A stretch of 64,000 bases of DNA from positions 93,481 to 157,480 of the forward strand of contig NWBN01000027.1 of the NCBI GenBank assembly GCA_002633315.1, in the 5' to 3' direction. The position numbers and the translations under genes were made by a program. The notes under the pieces are model-generated. The model saw only the letters and a list, made by a program, of their open reading frames with translations. It was not told the origin of the DNA and did not search any database. How positions within the stretch are numbered: the stretch's first letter is position 1; the number at the start of each line of letters is the position of its first letter. The stretch comes from Bacteroidales bacterium Phil6. Its GTDB lineage: Bacteria; Bacteroidota; Bacteroidia; Bacteroidales; F082. Below, in pieces: positions 1-7,448 of this stretch.

Positions 1-273
1 ACCGTAACTCTTCTCGTTGAGACGCCAGCTCTTCTCCACAGGAAGCCAATCCATATCCATGGCATCCAACACATTGTTCAACGTCTTCACCGCTCTTTTA
101 AGATAAGAGGTATAACACATCTGCGGAAAGAATCCCTCTTCTTTCAACAACTTGCCGGCATTATATGCCTCCACTATGCCGTTTTCACTTAAATCCACAT
201 CTGTCCAACCCGTAAAAAGATTGAGTTTGTTCCAAACACTTTCACCATGGCGTATTAATATCAGCTTTTTCAT
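1..273 (-). CDS. gpmA: 2,3-bisphosphoglycerate-dependent phosphoglycerate mutase (partial, N-terminal 91 residues)
   Basis: The gene runs off the left edge of the window, so only the first 91 codons are present. It starts at the ATG at 271-273. The translation begins [16 protein letters not shown] and continues with [11 protein letters not shown], the signature of cofactor-dependent phosphoglycerate mutases; the RHGES histidine is the one phosphorylated during catalysis. The family interconverts 3- and 2-phosphoglycerate in glycolysis and gluconeogenesis in the cytoplasm. A minus-strand TAACTTTG box at 319-326 is a fitting promoter about 45 bp upstream. It is divergent from the polysaccharide deacetylase gene. 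The identity is clear; only the missing C-terminus is unknown. Confidence 0.93.
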   Translation of the reverse strand, partial: MKKLILIRHGESVWNKLNLFTGWTDVDLSENGIVEAYNAGKLLKEEGFFPQMCYTSYLKRAVKTLNNVLDAMDMDWLPVEKSWRLNEKSYG

Positions 274-318
274 TTCCAAAGGATTTTTTAGTTAAACATG
301 AAGATTTTATTTTTGTTG

Positions 319-326
319 CAAAGTTA
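319..326 (-). promoter_or_regulatory. Bacteroidota -7 promoter box for gpmA
   Basis: Read on the minus strand this is TAACTTTG, a perfect match to the TAnnTTTG -7 element of the Bacteroidota primary sigma factor. It lies about 45 bp before the gpmA start. No clear -33 TTG at standard spacing is visible. Confidence 0.6.
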
Positions 327-358
327 ATATTTTTTATTCAACAACTCGAATTTTGAAT

Positions 359-366
359 TACTTTTG
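359..366 (+). promoter_or_regulatory. -7 promoter box for the polysaccharide deacetylase gene
   Basis: TACTTTTG fits TAnnTTTG and lies 18 bp before the ATG at 385. Transcription would start near 372, so an in-frame TTG codon at 364 cannot be the real translation start. Confidence 0.6.
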
Positions 367-384
367 CAGCAATACATTGTCGAA

Positions 385-996
385 ATGAGAATATTCCGTA
401 CGCCGTGGGCAATAAGACTGTTTTACCCTTCTTTCATTTGGTGTATGCCGAGTGGAGAGAAAAAGATATATCTAACTTTTGATGACGGTCCCACACCGGA
501 CATCACCTCGAAGGTGTTGGAAATACTGAGAAAATATAATGCCAAAGCCACTTTCTTCTGTTTAGGAAACAATATCAAGAAATATCCGCAGCTTTTTGAA
601 GCCATAAAAGCCGACGGACACAGCATTGGGATACACACATTACACCACGAAAACGGATGGAAGACTAAGACTGCAGATTATGTCGCCTCTGTTGACGCTG
701 CCAATTCCTTGGCAGACACAGTCTTATTCCGTCCTCCGTATGGCAGAATGCGCCCACGCCAAATAAGACTGTTGCGAAAAAAATATAAAATCGTAGCATG
801 GTCTTTGATATCGTACGACTGGGACAAGACATTGTTACCGGAAGAATGTTTAAAAAATATAATCAAAAAAACTCACGACGGCAGTATTATCGTATTCCAC
901 GACAGCATTAAAGCCCGTGACAACATGCTTTACACCTTGCCCAAAGTATTGCAGCATTTCCATGACAAAGGCTTCACTTTCAACAGTCTGTCATAA
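385..996 (+). CDS. Polysaccharide deacetylase (NodB homology domain)
   Basis: A 203-residue protein that is almost entirely one NodB/CE4 domain. The family motifs appear in order: LTFDDGPTP (catalytic Asp and metal-binding Asp), GIHTLHH (metal-binding His pair), RPPYG, SYDW and IIVFHD. Family members remove N- or O-acetyl groups from peptidoglycan, chitooligosaccharides or surface polysaccharides using a divalent metal. No cleavable signal peptide is obvious, though the first 30 residues are aromatic and hydrophobic and could act as a membrane anchor. The ATG at 385 was chosen because the promoter box overlaps the earlier in-frame TTG at 364. The stop lies 1 bp from the stop of the convergent SGNH hydrolase gene. 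The substrate cannot be told from sequence. Confidence 0.88.
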   Translation: MRIFRTPWAIRLFYPSFIWCMPSGEKKIYLTFDDGPTPDITSKVLEILRKYNAKATFFCLGNNIKKYPQLFEAIKADGHSIGIHTLHHENGWKTKTADYVASVDAANSLADTVLFRPPYGRMRPRQIRLLRKKYKIVAWSLISYDWDKTLLPEECLKNIIKKTHDGSIIVFHDSIKARDNMLYTLPKVLQHFHDKGFTFNSLS

Positions 997-997
997 A

Positions 998-1693
998 TTA
1001 AAGATTTCGGCTATACTCACAAATGGCTGAAGCTATCAACGCATGTCCTTTTTCATTGGGATGTATCCCGTCGGAACATAAATAATCCTGATAATTCTTC
1101 TCTCTTAAAAAAGGCGTAGTGATATCTATTATCGGAATATTAAAACGCGAAGCGATTTTAAACAACTCTACATTATACATCTCATGCCAATGATAGATAT
1201 TTGACACCTTGCCGTGAAGCCATTGCAATATATTGTTTCTATTGAGAGTAACAGAGAAAAAGTTGAAATAACGTTCGGCATCTATCAATGGCAACGACAA
1301 TATCACCGGCTTAACTTTAAGACGTATAACTCTGTTTATCAGTTCAGTATAATGAGTGATAAAATCCATTATGCCGGTCTTGGGATAATGTTGTTCCTCA
1401 GGTTTTTCCGATATTTCTTTCCAATTATAGTCACAATCGTTGCCACCGAATTCGAGGAAAGCATAATCGGCATCCTGAATATCTTTCAGATGACGATCCA
1501 AATACTTCAGACCATTTAAAGCAGTACTGCCAAAACAGGCATAATTATATATCTTCATTCCGAAAATTCTTTCACAACGTTTCAAGAATCCCTCATCACT
1601 TGTAACATAACGAGGATTTTGTGTGTCCGCTGCAGCAACGACACCTTTCATTATGGAATCTCCAAACGCAACTATTTTTTTATTTATCATCAT
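998..1693 (-). CDS. SGNH/GDSL-family hydrolase
   Basis: A 231-residue protein with the SGNH blocks: VAFGDSIMKG near the N-terminus (nucleophile Ser in GDS), EFGGNDCDY (block III, oxyanion-hole Asn) and SDGIHPNEKGH near the C-terminus (catalytic Asp and His). The family comprises esterases, lipases and carbohydrate O-acetyl esterases. The start is placed at the ATG at 1691-1693, giving MMINKKIVAFGDS; a longer reading frame to 1768 would run across the promoter box at 1725-1732. No signal peptide is seen, so it is probably cytoplasmic. The convergent neighbour is a polysaccharide deacetylase, so a role on acetylated surface glycans is possible but is inference. Confidence 0.85.
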   Translation of the reverse strand: MMINKKIVAFGDSIMKGVVAAADTQNPRYVTSDEGFLKRCERIFGMKIYNYACFGSTALNGLKYLDRHLKDIQDADYAFLEFGGNDCDYNWKEISEKPEEQHYPKTGIMDFITHYTELINRVIRLKVKPVILSLPLIDAERYFNFFSVTLNRNNILQWLHGKVSNIYHWHEMYNVELFKIASRFNIPIIDITTPFLREKNYQDYLCSDGIHPNEKGHALIASAICEYSRNL

Positions 1694-1724
1694 TAGACAC
1701 TTTGTTTTTAAACAATCGGCGCTG

Positions 1725-1732
1725 CAAAAATA
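1725..1732 (-). promoter_or_regulatory. -7 promoter box for the SGNH hydrolase gene
   Basis: The minus strand reads TATTTTTG, which fits TAnnTTTG. It ends 32 bp before the chosen ATG at 1693 and decides against the longer upstream start. Confidence 0.5.
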
Positions 1733-1780
1733 CTCTTGCCGCATTCTGATGTGTAGAAAAAGGGACATTTCAACAATGTA

Positions 1781-1885
1781 ATGGGGTAAAAAACATCATT
1801 CAGGGACGAAAGTGCCATTTTTAGGGGTGAAATTATACTACTTAGGGGTGAAGATGCCTGTTTCAGGGGTGAAAATATCACAATC
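1781..1885 (+). repeat. 21-bp tandem repeat encoding a GVK heptapeptide in one frame
   Basis: The core AGGGGTGAA recurs with exact 21-bp spacing: its A is at 1802 (diverged, AGGGACGAA), 1823, 1844 and 1865, with a further diverged unit at 1781 (ATGGGGTAA). In the plus-strand frame that includes a GTG at 1812, the repeats encode seven-residue units of the form GVK-x-x-x-(L/S). That frame runs on without repeats to a stop at 1995-1997. There is no convincing promoter or start, so I treat the region as a repeat, not as a proven gene. It fills the 340-bp spacer between the SGNH hydrolase and the Ig-like lipoprotein. Confidence 0.7.
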
Positions 1886-2021
1886 ACGAGATGATTTTAT
1901 ACCACGAAATTCTTCTTTCTTACCTTTATATCCCATTTTTCTTTATAAAAACATTAATCAAAACACTTATCAAACAGACAACTATTTTTTGCCATAATGC
2001 CATTAGCTATGATTTTTAATG

Positions 2022-2029
2022 TAACTTTG
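2022..2029 (+). promoter_or_regulatory. -7 promoter box giving a possibly leaderless mRNA
   Basis: TAACTTTG matches TAnnTTTG exactly and ends only 4 bp before the ATG at 2034. In Bacteroidota the start of transcription lies a few bases after this box, so the mRNA may begin at or next to the start codon. Confidence 0.6.
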
Positions 2030-2033
2030 CAGC

Positions 2034-3797
2034 ATGAGAAAGACCGTAAGACATATTGTATTGTTAATGTTGTCGTTTTTGCTGCTCCGTTGTGCCAACG
2101 TAGTATCGCCTACCGGCGGGCCCAAAGATGTCACTCCTCCTGTAGTACTTTCAACTTCACCCAACAACAACTCCGTTAATTTTACCGGTAAAACAATAAA
2201 TATTACCTTTGACGAATATGTCACTCTCGACAATCCTACTAAAAACGTACTTATCTCGCCTCCAATGGAAAAAAGTCCAGTCTTCAAACTCAACGGCAAG
2301 ACCCTGATGGTGCGTTTTGAGGAAAAACTCAAGCCGGAAACAACATATTCAATAAATTTCGGCAATGCCATAAAAGATCTGCACGAAGGCAACATATTGA
2401 AAAACTATACATACATTTTTTCTACAGGCAATTATACAGATTCTCTCTCGCTGATCGGCACTGTTTACAATGCCTATAAACTCGAAGCAGAAAAAGAAAT
2501 GTATGTCATGTTATATGATACGGGAAAAGAAAATGCCAACATAGACTCGCTTCCATATCTTTCCTTACCCGACTATATCACAATGACTGATGACAATGGC
2601 AAATTCGTCTTCAGAGCATTATCCGACAAAAACTATCTGCTTTTTGCTTTGAAAGACGGTAACTCCAATATGCTTTACGACTTGCCTAACGAAAATATCG
2701 CATTCTACCCCGAATATGTAAGACCTGTTTATATCCCGGACAAATTGTTAAATATCTCAAAAGACACTATTCCTTCTTCTGAAACAGAAGAAAACCTGCA
2801 AGACAGCATCATTGACATTTCTGTTGACACCACTCTGAATTACAATGTCAACGAATGTACACTTTACAGTTATTTACAGGAAGACTCCATTCAGAAACTG
2901 TTCAAAAAAGAACTTGTAGAAGACGGACTTCTGCGTTTTGTATTCCGCTATCCGGCACAAGATGTGAAGATAGAAGTTCAGGAGACCCTTCCGGACACCT
3001 TTGATATTTATCCTTTATATTCACAACGACAAGATACGGTTCTGTGGTACTTCACTCCTAATAAAGACAGTCTGCTCGTAAGCATCAATTATGACACACT
3101 GATACACGACACCATTCATTTCAGCCTAAAGCCCAAGACTGTCAAACGTCGAAGACAGGAGACTGAAGTAAAAAAACTGTCAATAAGCAACAACACTTCA
3201 CAAGGCAAACTGATACCCGAACATGACCTTATACTGTCATTCCCGGAACCTGTTACAAAATATGACATGCACGATACCACATGGTTCATCACTTCAAAAG
3301 ATACGGTATTCAACAATCTCGAGTTTGAGAAAATCGACAATGACGGCATGAAATTCAAGATGCTCAACACCATAGAACCTGAAGAAAAATATACCATCAT
3401 AATACCGGATTCGGTATTTTACAGTTTCAGAGGATATACCAATGATGTCACCAAATTGTCGTTCAGCATTGCAGATTACAACGAGTTCGGCAATATATAT
3501 ATCACTGTAATGATACCGGATGACATTCCACAAGCCATTGTATATCTGACAGATGAGAATGATAAGATTAAAGATACGAGAATTGTCCGAGAGAATGGAG
3601 AAACAGCATTTGAATTTCTCAAACCCGGAAAATACAAACTAAAAGCAATACTCGATAAAGACGGCAATGGTATATGGTCGCCCGGCAACTATCTTCGTAA
3701 AATACAACCGGAAAAAGTAATAATATATAATAATGTCCTTGAAATAAAAGCTAACTGGGATATAGACCTCGATGAACCTTGGATTTTAGAAAAATGA
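2034..3797 (+). CDS. Ig-like (SbsA/Big_5 type) domain lipoprotein, Bacteroidota conserved
   Basis: A 587-residue secreted lipoprotein. The N-terminus has a basic patch, a hydrophobic stretch and a lipobox-like LLRCAN at about residues 17-22, followed by the SPTGGPKDVTPP segment that marks a widespread Bacteroidota family. Residues 35-110 resemble an SbsA-type Ig-like domain (STSPNNNS, ITFDEYV, GKTLMVRF, TTYSINFG). A further Ig-like stretch covers roughly residues 390-480, and a carboxypeptidase-regulatory-like segment ends the protein (FLKPGKYKLKAILDKDGNG). It is probably anchored in the outer membrane or periplasm. Its function is not established. The start is supported by a promoter box 4 bp upstream, implying a leaderless transcript. 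The sequence is intact. Confidence 0.8.
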   Translation: MRKTVRHIVLLMLSFLLLRCANVVSPTGGPKDVTPPVVLSTSPNNNSVNFTGKTINITFDEYVTLDNPTKNVLISPPMEKSPVFKLNGKTLMVRFEEKLKPETTYSINFGNAIKDLHEGNILKNYTYIFSTGNYTDSLSLIGTVYNAYKLEAEKEMYVMLYDTGKENANIDSLPYLSLPDYITMTDDNGKFVFRALSDKNYLLFALKDGNSNMLYDLPNENIAFYPEYVRPVYIPDKLLNISKDTIPSSETEENLQDSIIDISVDTTLNYNVNECTLYSYLQEDSIQKLFKKELVEDGLLRFVFRYPAQDVKIEVQETLPDTFDIYPLYSQRQDTVLWYFTPNKDSLLVSINYDTLIHDTIHFSLKPKTVKRRRQETEVKKLSISNNTSQGKLIPEHDLILSFPEPVTKYDMHDTTWFITSKDTVFNNLEFEKIDNDGMKFKMLNTIEPEEKYTIIIPDSVFYSFRGYTNDVTKLSFSIADYNEFGNIYITVMIPDDIPQAIVYLTDENDKIKDTRIVRENGETAFEFLKPGKYKLKAILDKDGNGIWSPGNYLRKIQPEKVIIYNNVLEIKANWDIDLDEPWILEK

Positions 3798-3889
3798 CAT
3801 CTAACTGACATTATTACATAATAACATTGTATTCCGATAACTCATCGCCTTGACAATTTCTAAAATGTATTATTATCATTATTCTACTT

Positions 3890-4066
3890 TCATTCCGTTA
3901 TAATTATCTTCTCGCTGTAATTTTTCCCGTTGTCCATTGTTATGTTCAAAATATAATTCCCTGATGGGATATTCTGTATCTCCAACTGCATCGTTTCTGC
4001 TCCTGTCAAAAGGAATATAATTGAAAATGATTTTTTAAAACTATAAGCTTTTAATAAGTAATGTGA
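3890..4066 (-). pseudogene. Relic of a T9SS type A sorting domain
   Basis: On the minus strand an open frame ending at the TGA at 3890-3892 encodes GAETMQLEIQNIPSGNYI, then LNITMDNGKNYSEKIIITE and stop. That is the typical last strand pair of a type IX secretion C-terminal sorting domain: L-x-(I/L)-x-x-(I/L)-x-x-G-x-Y, then an xKIIIxE end. The frame closes upstream at about 4067-4069, and no start or passenger domain is present. It is therefore the leftover 3' end of a secreted-protein gene. It accounts for most of the 338-bp spacer between 3797 and 4136. Confidence 0.6.
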
Positions 4067-4094
4067 TAATTACAGTTGTTTGCCAATAAAGAGT

Positions 4095-4124
4095 GGGATA
4101 TGCATGCCACATTTGACATATCCC
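4095..4124 (-). terminator. Hairpin after the 4136-5104 lipoprotein gene
   Basis: GGGATATG at 4095-4102 pairs perfectly with CATATCCC at 4117-4124, leaving a 14-nt loop. It begins 11 bp past the stop of the minus-strand gene. There is no strong U tract, so its role as a terminator is likely but not certain. Confidence 0.5.
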
Positions 4125-4135
4125 TTGTTATTAAA

Positions 4136-5104
4136 TTATTCAAAAGATGGTAAGTTAGGATCCATTACCGGCAAACCATAATAAGCAGTAAGATAATGAT
4201 ATCCAATCTGCGGTTCTTTTATTTTACCACCAGCTTTAAATTCTAATTCCCCTTTAACAAGATAATATTCAGTAATACAATTTTCATTTTCTTTACCTAA
4301 TCCTATATATGAATCAAGGTAATAGCACATATCTTCTTTAGGGATAGAAGCATAGAAATAACCATTTGTAAAAAACAGTCTTGATGGAGGTTCGTCAGAA
4401 GAATTTGTATTTAAATAATCTGCATAATAAAAACTTACACTATCTCTAATTGTAAAATATAATCTACCAGTTGATAGATCCGTTGGTTTTCCAACTTCTA
4501 AATTAAACAAGCGCTCTAACTCTGTAACAGCAAATCCATTTGCAGGATAGCTTGTATTATCGTCAAAGTATAAATCGCAAAAATCGTCATCTTGAAAATA
4601 ATACCATTTTGACGAATTGTTATAAGTCATAATAGTAGATGTAACAATGTTTCCTTCTTCTGTAATATTCGAACTTATATACCTGAAGTTTTTGTTGTCG
4701 AGTTTCAAACTATTGTACAGACTGCATATCTTGTCTTTTATTGACGCGTATGCAACATTCAAATCGGCAAGCGTTATTTCTCCGGAAGTAATTGTAATAT
4801 CGGAATATATGGTATCAAAACGAATGTCATTATATTCCACATTTGCATTTGCATACTCATAGTTTTCAAGATTGGTCAAATGCCATTCAGCTTCTGCTAT
4901 CGATAAAAAACCTTCGCTTTTACTGCCTTGCATTTTATCAAGAAAACCTTTAAGGTATGCATTCATATCTTCTATATTTGATGGATGAGTTATAAACGCC
5001 TTTTCATCCATTCTCGGTACAGGGTTATTGGTTTCATCTTTTTGACAGGAATAATAGACTACCGATAACGTCAATATCACTGCCACTACAAATAATTTTC
5101 TCAT
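4136..5104 (-). CDS. Lipoprotein of unknown function
   Basis: A 322-residue protein with an N-terminal signal (MRKLFVVAVILTLSVVYYSC) whose lipobox ends at Cys20, so it should be lipid-anchored and exported. The mature part begins QKDETNNP, a polar linker usual for Bacteroidota surface lipoproteins. I recognise no domain. It is acidic, rich in Tyr, Asn and Asp, and looks like a beta-rich extracellular protein. There is no T9SS sorting domain and no SusD-like signature. It stands alone between the T9SS-domain relic and the large AT-rich spacer, and is followed by a hairpin. No clear TAnnTTTG promoter is seen upstream. The reading frame is intact and has normal composition for the region. Confidence 0.72.
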   Translation of the reverse strand: MRKLFVVAVILTLSVVYYSCQKDETNNPVPRMDEKAFITHPSNIEDMNAYLKGFLDKMQGSKSEGFLSIAEAEWHLTNLENYEYANANVEYNDIRFDTIYSDITITSGEITLADLNVAYASIKDKICSLYNSLKLDNKNFRYISSNITEEGNIVTSTIMTYNNSSKWYYFQDDDFCDLYFDDNTSYPANGFAVTELERLFNLEVGKPTDLSTGRLYFTIRDSVSFYYADYLNTNSSDEPPSRLFFTNGYFYASIPKEDMCYYLDSYIGLGKENENCITEYYLVKGELEFKAGGKIKEPQIGYHYLTAYYGLPVMDPNLPSFE

Positions 5105-5276
5105 TTCTTATAAAAATTAAATTAGTAATTTCATATTTACAACAGCATAAATTTATTACTGTCGGTGTGTCATTTTTGTATCTGTATTTTATAGCAAAAA
5201 CGACTTGGCATGCCATCAAACAGCCATTCAACTGTTTCATAAAAACATTAAGTTTTTGCCTATCGATACTTTTTCA

Positions 5277-5358
5277 TACTTTGTAGCTTTGGTCATAGTC
5301 TCCACAAACGGCGGCACACTCATTTATTGCAGAGACTTTACCAAATGAATTTCAATAT
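5277..5358 (-). repeat. Diverged copy of a relic shared with the 60 kb spacer
   Basis: On the minus strand this segment encodes HIEIHLVKS, a stop, and then FVETMTK. The block at 59889-60104 encodes HIEIHSVKS and FAETMTE in the same order and spacing. The DNA of the two segments is clearly alike over about 75 bp; on the plus strand both share TGGTCATAGT or CGGTCATAGT, GCACACT, TTTATTGCA and ATTTCAATATG. Conservation of the peptide suggests decayed coding DNA, not a structural RNA. Confidence 0.55.
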
Positions 5359-5497
5359 GTGTTTCATGGTATTTTAAATATAAAGCGTTCATATATTACT
5401 AAAGTAATTTTTAAACTTACTACCGAATTATATCAACCATTTTGCCTTGCCAAAGATTGAAAAACCTTTTCTAAAAAACAACCATTTTAAAATATGA

Positions 5498-5921
5498 TAC
5501 AGACTTTTCTATATAACAAAAATATTATATATTTGATAATCAGATATATATAATTTACAATGTACAGACTTTTTTAAGAAAATCCACATTTTTTGACAAA
5601 TAAGTATTATATTTTTCTACTAATATTTTTAGAATAATTATCACAATACTAAAATAATAATTACAATTTGTAATGTACAGACTTTTTTATATTGCTAAAA
5701 ATTTATATATTTAATAATCAAATAAATATAATTTTTTTATGTACAAATTTTTTTTATAATATATATATATATATTTAAAAAATAACAACTGTTAAAATGT
5801 ATAAAGTTTATACAATATATACAGTGTAATAAATATAGTAACATACAGACTTTTTTATGAGTGATAAATTCTATATTATTGATAATAAGATAAATATAAA
5901 ATATATATACAGACTTTTTAT
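5498..5921 (+). repeat. Array of TACAGACTTTTTTA repeats with a ~65-bp unit
   Basis: The motif TACAGACTTTT(T/C)T occurs at 5498, 5563, 5676, 5844 and 5908, with a variant TACAAATTTTTTTTAT at 5742. Spacing of 65, 66 and 64 bp (5498-5563, 5676-5742, 5844-5908) defines a unit. The unit also shares an internal GATAATCA-like block and an ATATAATTT-like end. Similar TTACAAACTTTTTT motifs with 66-bp spacing lie at 60251 and 60317. The function is unknown. Confidence 0.65.
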
Positions 5922-5935
5922 AGTAATATGTCATT

Positions 5936-5999
5936 TAAAATTGATAATCAATTTATGATTTTCTGTCGGATTTCAATAGGATATATTATGTTTTTACAC
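5936..5999 (+). repeat. Interspersed repeat segment (GATAATCAATT ... GTCGGATT ... TATGTTTTTACAC)
   Basis: The same ordered blocks recur at 52819-52883: ATTGATAATCAATT, TGTCGGATT, then TATGTTTTTACAC. On the opposite strand near 19066-19115, GTCCGAG is followed by AATATGTTTTTACACGTAGAGACG. In two of the three copies a GTAGAGACG palindrome arm follows directly. Confidence 0.5.
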
Positions 6000-6028
6000 G
6001 TAGAGACGCCATAATATGACGTCTCTAC
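6000..6028. repeat. 29-bp palindromic repeat GTAGAGACG...CGTCTCTAC
   Basis: GTAGAGACG at 6000-6008 is a perfect inverted match to CGTCTCTAC at 6020-6028 around an 11-bp AT-rich centre. Related copies lie at 30345-30375 and 63691-63719, with a single arm at 19060-19070. This copy is 144 bp past the stop of the minus-strand gene ending at 6172. Confidence 0.7.
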
Positions 6029-6171
6029 AATAGTTGATAATACAATATTGATGTCTAAAGTAATTATCTTTTATATAAGCTTCTTAGTACGATTTCACCG
6101 GACAGCAATGTTTTCATTTTTCTAACTCAAAAATACAGTTAATATAATCATCTCATAATATAAATTATTTG

Positions 6172-6672
6172 TCAAAAGACTTCAGCAGAACATACCAATA
6201 CATTAGTCCTATTTATCGTAAGGGGCTTACATATAAGTTCTACTTTTCCATCATTCTTAATCCGCTCAATATATTCACTATATTTCCCGTCACTATCAAT
6301 AGGAAATAATACAAATGCAATATATTTTTCACAATTACCACCTGCATTTCTTAATTTGTTAATGTCTTCGATAATAGATGAAATATTTTTCGTGATGGGT
6401 CTCGTACAAGATTTGCATTGCTCGGCATTATAATTTGTGTTGGGAGTCTTTAATTCTATTAGATTTCCATTAGCATAAATATCTGCATATCGATTTTTAT
6501 TGTTTGGATATGGATATTCCACCTCCACATCGCAATAAGAATCGAGCAGTCTGCATGCTATCTCAAATTTCAACCATCCTTCAAATTTAGCACGCTGTTT
6601 TATTGCAATGAATACAAGCTTTTCATTTTCTTTCAATATGTCTATTATAATTTCATTTAGTTGTTGTTTCAT
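6172..6672 (-). CDS. PD-(D/E)XK nuclease-like protein next to the restriction locus
   Basis: A 166-residue protein that I do not recognise at family level. It contains a PD-(D/E)XK-like catalytic pattern: Asp64 in RYADIYANG, then Glu73 and Lys75 in LIELKTP, with the D-x8-E-L-K spacing usual for restriction-endonuclease-fold enzymes. An earlier acidic residue at about 37 (LKFEIAC) could complete the site. This layout is common in small standalone nucleases and restriction enzymes. It lies 71 bp downstream of the metallopeptidase gene on the same strand, so it may be the last gene of the defence operon. No signal peptide or membrane segment is present. Nuclease activity is inferred from the motif alone. 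Confidence 0.65.
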   Translation of the reverse strand: MKQQLNEIIIDILKENEKLVFIAIKQRAKFEGWLKFEIACRLLDSYCDVEVEYPYPNNKNRYADIYANGNLIELKTPNTNYNAEQCKSCTRPITKNISSIIEDINKLRNAGGNCEKYIAFVLFPIDSDGKYSEYIERIKNDGKVELICKPLTINRTNVLVCSAEVF

Positions 6673-6743
6673 AATTCTTTTTTATTAGAGTTTAAAGTTA
6701 ATTGTCTATCTTAAATATTTACAGTCTCAACTTTCAAAGCGTT

Positions 6744-7448
6744 TTAAATTATCATCCTTTCCAATTTCATTTTCCATTTCTTCCAATCCGGCATTTCCTG
6801 AGACAATAACTCATAAAAGGCTTTGGTATGGTTACGATGAACAAGATGACAAAGTTCATGCAGGATAACATACTCAATGCAAATACGCGAGGCACCGATT
6901 AACTTTGGATTCAACAGAATTTGTCCGGAAGCGGTACAGCTTCCCCAACGGGTTTCCATTTCTTTCAGTTTGATGCCGGAGGGTTTGACCTGATGACGGC
7001 TGAAACGTGCCACCAAAGGACCGGCATATTCATTGAATTTGATTTCAGCACGTTTTCTATACCAGGCTATAAGTAAATGACGTGCATCCTCACGGTGTCT
7101 GCACTCTACCTCGAGTATATTTCCTTTGTAATGCACCTCGTTGCGTTCGCTGTCAACAATGCGTAGCATATATTGTCGGCCTAAATACAAGTGGGATTCT
7201 CCACTAACATATTTTCGTTCAGGTGTGTGAATGCCGAATGAGGAAAAATATCGTTGCTGTTTGCAAATCCACGGAGCACGACGATGTACGTGTTTTCTGA
7301 TTTGTTCCAATGGAGTTTCCACAGGAGCTTTTATATCCACACTGCCATCAGGATGCACACAGATACCCAAAGTTTTCCTGTCTCTGTATTCTATGGTATA
7401 TTCAATTACAACAGAACCATATTCGATACTATCTTTTATTTGATCCAT
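6744..7448 (-). CDS. M48/SprT-like metallopeptidase (YgjP, DUF45 family)
   Basis: A 234-residue protein of the YgjP-like family. The zinc site HELCH is at residues 197-201 with the third His at 207 (HRNHTKAF). The upstream RWGSC block near residue 168 is the family hallmark and is often seen in proteins encoded beside type I hsdR genes. Its start overlaps the 3' end of hsdR by 13 bp, so translation of the two is probably coupled. A cytosolic protease role is expected, perhaps in turnover of the restriction complex, as is known for control of EcoKI by ClpXP; that comparison is only an analogy. The sequence is intact with all zinc ligands. Confidence 0.86.
   Translation of the reverse strand: MDQIKDSIEYGSVVIEYTIEYRDRKTLGICVHPDGSVDIKAPVETPLEQIRKHVHRRAPWICKQQRYFSSFGIHTPERKYVSGESHLYLGRQYMLRIVDSERNEVHYKGNILEVECRHREDARHLLIAWYRKRAEIKFNEYAGPLVARFSRHQVKPSGIKLKEMETRWGSCTASGQILLNPKLIGASRICIEYVILHELCHLVHRNHTKAFYELLSQEMPDWKKWKMKLERMII

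Larger units (their letters stand above)
5105..6171. other. 1.07-kb AT-rich gene-free region carrying several repeats
   Basis: No credible gene is present; short frames here are chance products of AT-rich DNA. It holds a relic-like segment at 5277-5358 that also occurs near 60.0-60.1 kb, a set of TACAGACTTTTTTA repeats with a 65-bp unit at 5498-5921, a repeat segment at 5936-5999, and a 29-bp palindrome at 6000-6028. These are listed separately. Confidence 0.7.

Noticed and set aside
1693..1768. Longer N-terminus for the SGNH hydrolase
   Set aside because: The extra 25 codons cover the TATTTTTG promoter box and give no conserved sequence; the family begins near the GDS block.
5498..5921. CRISPR array
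   Set aside because: Units are AT-rich with uneven gaps (102 and 113 bp as well as 65 bp), the repeat word is short and not palindromic, and no cas genes are near.
5221..5960. Short frames in the 5.1-6.2 kb AT-rich block as possible genes
   Set aside because: They are Ile/Tyr/Asn-rich products of AT-rich DNA, lack starts and promoters, and cross the repeat units.
6000..6028. Insertion sequence or MITE with a complete transposase
   Set aside because: Only short palindromes and repeats are seen; no transposase gene lies nearby, so a mobile element is not claimed.
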